From: a virus
Length of the DNA: 41,738 nucleotides
Direction: 5' to 3' (one strand)
Virus record (IMG/VR): IMGVR_UViG_3300009285_002867
Coordinates: 1 to 41,738 of that record
A program made the position numbers and the translations under genes. Of the stretch, positions 37,970 to 41,738 are shown piece after piece (the first letter of the stretch is position 1; the number at the start of each line of letters is the position of its first letter). The notes under the pieces were generated by a model. The model was not told the DNA's origin and ran no database searches. It saw nothing but the letters and a program-made list of their open reading frames with translations.

Positions 37970-39090
37970 CGAATCAATGGCACCCCGATGCCAGACTCCC
38001 ACCGCGCCTCTCGAATCTTCTGACGGAGGGTAAACGGGTGGAGAGGGTAGCGGCGATCCAACACCGGCAGGTTATACTTGGCTAACCACTCCTGTACCTG
38101 CTTGTCGAACGTCGCCTCATCCGCGATGGCGCGGTCGGTGTTCCCTCGGTGCCGCCAGAGCGTCGGGAGCATCCCCAACCGCACCAGCGGGTGCATGGGA
38201 TAGGGCAAATCCGGCACATCGTTGTCGGCATCCATCACCGCCGGGATGCGCTGGAAGCGGTAGTAGAGGGTCAGCACCGAGTCAGGGATGGAATGGAGTT
38301 GAACCACAGGGTTGTTCAGGAGTGCGACATAGGCCGTCCCAGACGCAATCGCTGCGGTAGGGACTTCATAGACTTCAATGGAGGTGTCGGAATCCACGGT
38401 GTTGACCGTAAAGAGGAGCGTCCCGATCTGGAGTTTGGTGCCTTTCGTCAACCCCTCAGCCGTCAGCCATGCCGGGCTACTCGCCCCCGTCAGCGTCCGA
38501 TCCCCTGAGGAGGCTGAGACCGTCCCCGTCGAGTAGGTCTTGACGGCCCGCCCGATGGCAATGTCCAAGCTGGGCACACCTTGACCCGTGGGGATGGGAT
38601 AGAGGCTGTCCAGTTCGGTCGCAGAGAGGCTAAAGAGGGCAATCCCATTCTCCGCTTCCCGTATGCGCTTCTGCACATCGACATCCGCACGCAGGAGGTA
38701 TTCATCCTTGTAGAGGCTGAAGGTGGCGGCTGTGTTGGTGGTGCCGGAGTAATTCTGATCCAGCTCAATTTCGGTGGCAGAGGTGCGGGACTTGATGGTG
38801 TAGTAGGCGGTCTCTGAACTGAAGCGAATCTTCCGACCGACCATCGCGGCGGTGATAATGGAACTGCTGAAGGTTACGGTTGCGTCAGTATCGGTAATGG
38901 AGGCCGTGCCGGTGGTCACGGGGGCAATAGTCTGGAAGAAATCCGTCGTCCAGAGGTGCTGCCACTCGGCAATCCCGCAGATATGGGCGACGACATCATT
39001 GGCGAGTCGTTTGACCACCGCGCGGATGCTGTCAACTTGGGTGATCTTCTCCGCGTCCGTCACCAGGTCGATATAGCGGATGCCAGCCAT
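37966..39090 (-). CDS. Head-tail connector / adaptor protein
   Basis: 374 residues from ATG 39090. Helical N-terminus with RYIDLVTDAEKITQVDSIRA and VVKRLANDVVAHICGIAEWQHL, resembling phage adaptor proteins that ring the portal (P22 gp4 or T7 gp11-like). A beta-domain with TDTDATVTFSSSIITAAMVG, and a helical C-terminus (RHRGNTDRAIADEATFDKQV). Located just upstream of the tail-hub gene. No signal peptide. Confidence 0.72.
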   Translation of the reverse strand: MAGIRYIDLVTDAEKITQVDSIRAVVKRLANDVVAHICGIAEWQHLWTTDFFQTIAPVTTGTASITDTDATVTFSSSIITAAMVGRKIRFSSETAYYTIKSRTSATEIELDQNYSGTTNTAATFSLYKDEYLLRADVDVQKRIREAENGIALFSLSATELDSLYPIPTGQGVPSLDIAIGRAVKTYSTGTVSASSGDRTLTGASSPAWLTAEGLTKGTKLQIGTLLFTVNTVDSDTSIEVYEVPTAAIASGTAYVALLNNPVVQLHSIPDSVLTLYYRFQRIPAVMDADNDVPDLPYPMHPLVRLGMLPTLWRHRGNTDRAIADEATFDKQVQEWLAKYNLPVLDRRYPLHPFTLRQKIREARWESGIGVPLIR

Positions 39091-39112
39091 CGGGTATCCT
39101 CTGCTACGTTAC

Positions 39113-39298
39113 CTACGGGGCAGGTTTATGCACCGCCGCCGTCAAGAGTCCAATCGACGTTAAGAACCCAATAATCCCCGCATAGGTCTTTTGGTCAACC
39201 CACCCCATGTTCAGCGCAAGGGTCAAGAGGGCGATCACCACCGCCGCGATCTGCGTCCTCTTCCCGCGCAGGAACTCCAGTTTCAAGAAGTCGAGCAT
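39113..39298 (-). CDS. Small holin-like membrane protein
   Basis: 61 residues from ATG 39298 (GGGAGGCGACTG). Two membrane segments: residues 16-31 (TQIAAVVIALLTLALN) and 42-56 (GIIGFLTSIGLLTAA). KxxRGKR precedes the first. An in-frame GTG at 39346 overlaps the upstream stop and would add 16 residues. Among the small membrane proteins here this is the best holin candidate by size and topology, but this is unproven. Confidence 0.62.
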   Translation of the reverse strand: MLDFLKLEFLRGKRTQIAAVVIALLTLALNMGWVDQKTYAGIIGFLTSIGLLTAAVHKPAP

Positions 39299-39342
39299 CA
39301 GTCGCCTCCCTGTTCTGACGAGCACCCACCGCTCCAGCCAGT

Positions 39343-39465
39343 TCACGGCAAGGTCAACGTCTTGCTCGCTCCTTCAGTCAATTGGCAGATCGTGTGTGCG
39401 ACCGTCGGCGCCACGCTGACCACGAAGTTCCACGCGCCGACCACAAATCCCCAGACTGCGCCCAT
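39343..39465 (-). CDS. 40-residue membrane peptide
   Basis: MGAVWGFVVGAWNFVVSVAP, then a short polar tail. AGAAGGAGGGACG precedes the ATG. It overlaps the zinc protein upstream by 88 bases in another frame. One hydrophobic segment. Confidence 0.5.
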   Translation of the reverse strand: MGAVWGFVVGAWNFVVSVAPTVAHTICQLTEGASKTLTLP

Positions 39466-39608
39466 CGTCCCTCCTTCTGGTTGCGATTCCACTCCCGCTC
39501 GACGATCGCCTCATGGCACGGACACCCGCAGTTCAACGACCAGCAGTTCGTGTGCTTGCCCTTCTGACACATGACGCTCAACTGTCCTGTGACAATTCGC
39601 GCCATCAT
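39378..39608 (-). CDS. Small cysteine-rich zinc protein
   Basis: 76 residues. CQKGKHTNCWSLNCGCPCHE (residues 14-33) has six Cys/His ligands and matches a short zinc motif common in phages and actinobacteria. ATGA overlap upstream. The C-terminal part is probably unconstrained because it shares DNA with the next gene. Confidence 0.6.
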   Translation of the reverse strand: MMARIVTGQLSVMCQKGKHTNCWSLNCGCPCHEAIVEREWNRNQKEGRWAQSGDLWSARGTSWSAWRRRSHTRSAN

Positions 39609-39784
39609 ACTTCCTCGTGCGGATCATAGCCGATGGGTTCCCAATAGTCGCAATGGGAACACTCCCAGCGGATCCGCGGCTTGGTGGACTCCATTGATTC
39701 CACGTCCACCCGGATCATCAACCGCCCGCAGCGACGGCAGTAGATCGTCTGCAAGGGGAGAGGATTCAGTGAGTCGCCAGCCAT
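39605..39784 (-). CDS. Small zinc-ribbon protein
   Basis: 59 residues. CRRC (residues 16-19) and CSHC (42-45) form a classic two-knuckle ribbon (TIYCRRCGRLMIRVDVE, then RIRWECSHCDYWEP). The start lies inside the end of the broken membrane-protein gene. Confidence 0.68.
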   Translation of the reverse strand: MAGDSLNPLPLQTIYCRRCGRLMIRVDVESMESTKPRIRWECSHCDYWEPIGYDPHEEV

Positions 39785-40277
39785 ACCACCGCTCCGCTAT
39801 GCCATCCACCCAAAATCCCTTCGCAGAGCTTCCAGGTGAGTGCGTTCCATCGTCTGCTCGCCCACACCAAGCCGACAAGTAATGCAGCGGAAATTGGGAT
39901 CAGGAGCCACGATGTCACGGATGACGCCGCACCCGCCAGCGGCAACAGCCGACAAGTAATGCAGCGGAAATTGGGATCAGGAGCCACGATGTCACGGATG
40001 ACGCCGCACCCGCCAGCGGCAACAGCGAACACGCATAGCAGCATCCGATGAACCACCGCTTGGCCCAGGTGGCGCGGTCGCCCCACCCTAGGTGGGCGGT
40101 GAAGGAAATCCAACCAGCCACCCAGCACCATTTCCACCAGACAATCCCCAAGACAGCCAAGGCAATGGAGAGGAGCGCCGGATAAACGTAGCGCCTGACC
40201 CACTTCGCGCCAGTTCCGCCGATGGCCCAGCAGAGCCAGCCCATCGGGACGACCAGTATCCACGCCCATTCAGTCAT
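39766..40277 (-). pseudogene. Membrane-protein gene broken by a 77-bp tandem duplication
   Basis: The first part (from ATG 40277) reads MTEWAWILVVPMGWLCWAIG and shows about three membrane segments up to the duplication. The frame then runs into the first copy in one phase and stops at 39915. The natural C-terminus (LLVGLVWASRRWNALTWKL) follows only in another phase and ends at 39766. Removing one copy of the repeat restores a single frame of about 145 residues. The gene is therefore either truncated in nature or damaged by assembly. Confidence 0.75.
39870..40026. repeat. 77-bp perfect tandem duplication
   Basis: The unit beginning GCCGACAAGTAATGCAGCGG at 39871 recurs at 39948; the second copy runs to 40024 and the match continues by chance to 40026. 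Both copies are identical. The period (77) is not a multiple of three and breaks the gene at 39766-40277. 77 is also a standard k-mer length of a common assembler. Confidence 0.95.
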
Positions 40278-40452
40278 ACAAGAGGTGGTATATCGCCTCT
40301 GGTTTCCTCAAGCCCCGCTGTCGCAACTGCTCATAGGCTGCGAAGGTCTGCACGGTCCGAGGGAAGCTCACCTTCGGCCATTCAATCCACCTGAACTCCA
40401 GAACGGAGACCATGTAGCGCAATAGCTTCTCCTCCGCCTGGGAGTGGTGCAT
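40270..40452 (-). CDS. Small soluble protein
   Basis: 60 residues, MHHSQAEEKLLRYMVSVLEF, then WPKVSFPRTVQTFAAYEQLR. The stop overlaps the next ATG (ATGACTGA). Unknown function. Confidence 0.6.
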   Translation of the reverse strand: MHHSQAEEKLLRYMVSVLEFRWIEWPKVSFPRTVQTFAAYEQLRQRGLRKPEAIYHLLYD

Positions 40453-40455
40453 GCC

Positions 40456-40710
40456 TCATCCCTTCGCGCCAGCCATCCGATCAATTCGTTCATGCGCTTT
40501 CTGGACAATGGCGCAGAGGTTCTTGATCTGCTCATCCGTCCTCGCAAACCCGCCCTCATGGACGCTCGCAGTCGTGACGTGGGTGAAGAACTTCCCGTTG
40601 AGCGCCTCCAGGTGGGTCTGAATGACCGTCAGCTTGTTGACCGCCATCCCGACCATCGTGGAGAGGACGATACCGAAGCCGGAGACGAGGTAAGGCATGA
40701 GACCATCCAT
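40456..40710 (-). CDS. Small membrane-associated protein
   Basis: 84 residues from ATG 40710 (TGATG overlap). One hydrophobic N-terminal segment (MDGLMPYLVSGFGIVLSTMV), then a helical coiled part (KLTVIQTHLEALNGKFFTHV). Resembles small proteins with one span plus helix in phage lysis cassettes, such as hemolysin XhlA-like or inner-spanin-like. Not certain. Confidence 0.6.
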   Translation of the reverse strand: MDGLMPYLVSGFGIVLSTMVGMAVNKLTVIQTHLEALNGKFFTHVTTASVHEGGFARTDEQIKNLCAIVQKAHERIDRMAGAKG

Positions 40711-40886
40711 CACTTCAACCACGCGCCGATCTTCTTGCGGAAGATAAAGACCAGGCCCACCCCCGCCGCCACCAAAAATGTCTGCCACCCAACTACCTCT
40801 GCGATCTGGTGGGCGAACCGATGCCACACGCCCCCCTGTTCCGCTATTTGTTGAACCTGCTCCGGCATCCCTGCCCAGGCGTTCAT
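40710..40886 (-). CDS. Small single-span membrane protein
   Basis: 58 residues. MNAWAGMPEQVQQIAEQGGV, then WQTFLVAAGVGLVFIFRKKI: one membrane segment (36-49) with a basic end inside. Coupled by ATGA upstream and TGATG downstream. It could be a holin-type or assembly peptide. Confidence 0.6.
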   Translation of the reverse strand: MNAWAGMPEQVQQIAEQGGVWHRFAHQIAEVVGWQTFLVAAGVGLVFIFRKKIGAWLK

Positions 40887-41008
40887 GGACTCCCCACCAC
40901 AGGCGCCGGTGGCGTCATCGCCTTCGTCCCGTCCACCGGATCATCGACATAGTGACAGCGCAGTCCGTCTTGGCACGGGCAGAGGGGATCACCGAAGGGA
41001 CACGGCAT
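40883..41008 (-). CDS. 41-residue cysteine-rich peptide
   Basis: MPCPFGDPLCPCQDGLRCHY, then a Pro-rich end. Four Cys and a His suggest a zinc knuckle. TGATG and ATGA overlaps at its ends support it. Confidence 0.5.
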   Translation of the reverse strand: MPCPFGDPLCPCQDGLRCHYVDDPVDGTKAMTPPAPVVGSP

Positions 41009-41334
41009 CAACTCTCCACGCACACGAGCAGCACGTCATCCTGCGGGTTCAGGCTGACCTCCGCGCAGTAGCCTTGCGCCAACTGGCCGAGCTTCTCCAC
41101 CAACGCCGGCCACTTCCCATCGTAGCGCCAGGGGTAGATCGCCTGGAGCATCTTCGGATCTAACTTGACCTCGCCGTGTCCATTCCCCGCCGTGCAGCCG
41201 TAGGCCTCAACCGTCCCGCCCGCTTCGAGGTGCCGATACGCCGCCTTCAACCGATCCCGGCTCACCCCGCCGCTAAGCAGCGTGAGGGCGAGCGCGGCCA
41301 CGCAGAGCGGCGGGACGGTCAGGGTGTAGAGCAT
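41008..41334 (-). CDS. Exported protein after the beta-helix gene
   Basis: 108 residues. Signal-peptide-like start MLYTLTVPPLCVAALALTLL (1-20). The mature part contains YGCTAGNGHGEVKLDPKMLQ and GYCAEVSLNPQDDVLLVCVE with three Cys. It starts by TGATG overlap with the beta-helix gene, so it may work with that protein. Unknown function. Confidence 0.62.
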   Translation of the reverse strand: MLYTLTVPPLCVAALALTLLSGGVSRDRLKAAYRHLEAGGTVEAYGCTAGNGHGEVKLDPKMLQAIYPWRYDGKWPALVEKLGQLAQGYCAEVSLNPQDDVLLVCVES

Positions 41335-41738
41335 CAGAAGCCCCAGACTCCAGCATCCGATTCCTGCCGCTGCACCGCGCCGATGTCCGTGTACCCCACG
41401 CTGAGTCCACCCGGAAACGTCCCCGGAAATCCCAGCCCCTTCAAGTTCGTCCCGATGGAGAAGTCCCCGCTCCCTCGAAGCGTGAATTGCGAGGCAAGCG
41501 CCTGATCATTCGGGCCTGTCGGGAAGTTGTTGCGCGCCCCCGACGTGTTGGAGTCATAGTTATTATAGTCAGCCCAGACGGAATCTCCGTCTGTGGCATT
41601 CACACCGTAGTTGCCGTTGTTGGAGAAGATGTTGTTTATCCACACGGACACACCACCCGCCGGAGTGGTACAGGCGAGGCCGTCCGTTGCCGCTCCGGTG
41701 TTGCCATCAACGGTGTTCCCCACTATCTCACCCATGGC
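41334..41738 (-). CDS. Beta-helix protein, C-terminal part (runs in from the right edge)
   Basis: 134 residues, open at the right edge. GNTVDGNTG, GVSVWINNIFSNNGNYGV and SVWADYNNYDSNTSGARNNF are typical turns of a right-handed beta-helix. The end, FSIGTNLKGLGFPGTFPG then YTDIGAVQRQE, is a familiar C-terminus of such proteins (compare pectate-lyase-like phage proteins). It matches the N-terminal part at 1-515 in type and strand. The reading frames of the two parts do not join directly (one base out of phase), so material is missing between them. Confidence 0.75.
   Translation of the reverse strand, partial: AMGEIVGNTVDGNTGAATDGLACTTPAGGVSVWINNIFSNNGNYGVNATDGDSVWADYNNYDSNTSGARNNFPTGPNDQALASQFTLRGSGDFSIGTNLKGLGFPGTFPGGLSVGYTDIGAVQRQESDAGVWGF

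Noticed and set aside
1-41738. Diversity-generating retroelement acting on the tailspike
   Set aside because: No reverse transcriptase frame or template/variable repeat pair was seen in the window.

Overview
The window looks like most of one tailed-phage genome, probably podovirus-like. It carries a large terminase, portal, scaffold-like protein and major capsid protein, then P22-style head-tail and tail proteins and three large internal (ejection) protein candidates. I see no tape measure, sheath or major tail tube gene. No tRNA, rRNA, CRISPR array, integrase, DNA or RNA polymerase or reverse transcriptase was recognised. The host cannot be named. Sigma70-type promoters (TTGACA, 17-bp spacer, TAYACT), lipobox and Sec signals, an RlpA-like protein and an O-antigen-polymerase-like protein all point to a Gram-negative bacterium.

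Layout. Positions 1-14.2 kb and 30.5-41.7 kb are read leftwards. If the ends are joined they form one late operon running from 14.24 kb down to 1 and then from 41.7 kb down to 30.5 kb: small genes and lipoproteins, terminase, portal, scaffold, capsid, exported fibre-like proteins, a Wzy-like membrane protein, a beta-helix protein, a cluster of small membrane and zinc proteins, connector and tail-hub proteins, more exported proteins, and ejection proteins. Both window ends fall in the same kind of beta-helix gene (N-terminal part at the left, C-terminal part at the right), so the genome is probably circular or circularly permuted with a piece missing. Positions 14.5-30.5 kb are mostly read rightwards and hold the early genes. 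They begin with a leaderless XRE-type regulator and a run of tiny genes with near-identical ribosome-binding cassettes. An RlpA-like secreted protein follows, then a leftward island with a split DNA methyltransferase and a RepA/DnaB-like ATPase. Next come a second regulator and a recombination module (Cas4/RecB-like nuclease, Sak4-like ATPase, SSB-like protein, ERCC4 nuclease), many small zinc or membrane proteins, and a LemA-family protein.

Two themes stand out. First, eight proteins of the late (virion) operon begin with Sec-type signal peptides and several are rich in cysteine, which is odd for proteins expected to assemble in the cytoplasm. Second, the genome carries many duplicated short cassettes: two different ribosome-binding/coupling cassettes, a repeated C-terminal peptide, paired lipoproteins, and a 77-bp tandem duplication that breaks a gene and may be an assembly join. 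Almost all genes overlap by ATGA, TGATG or TAATG, so translational coupling is pervasive.

All translations and motif calls were made by eye. Family names rest on recognised motifs, not on database searches.
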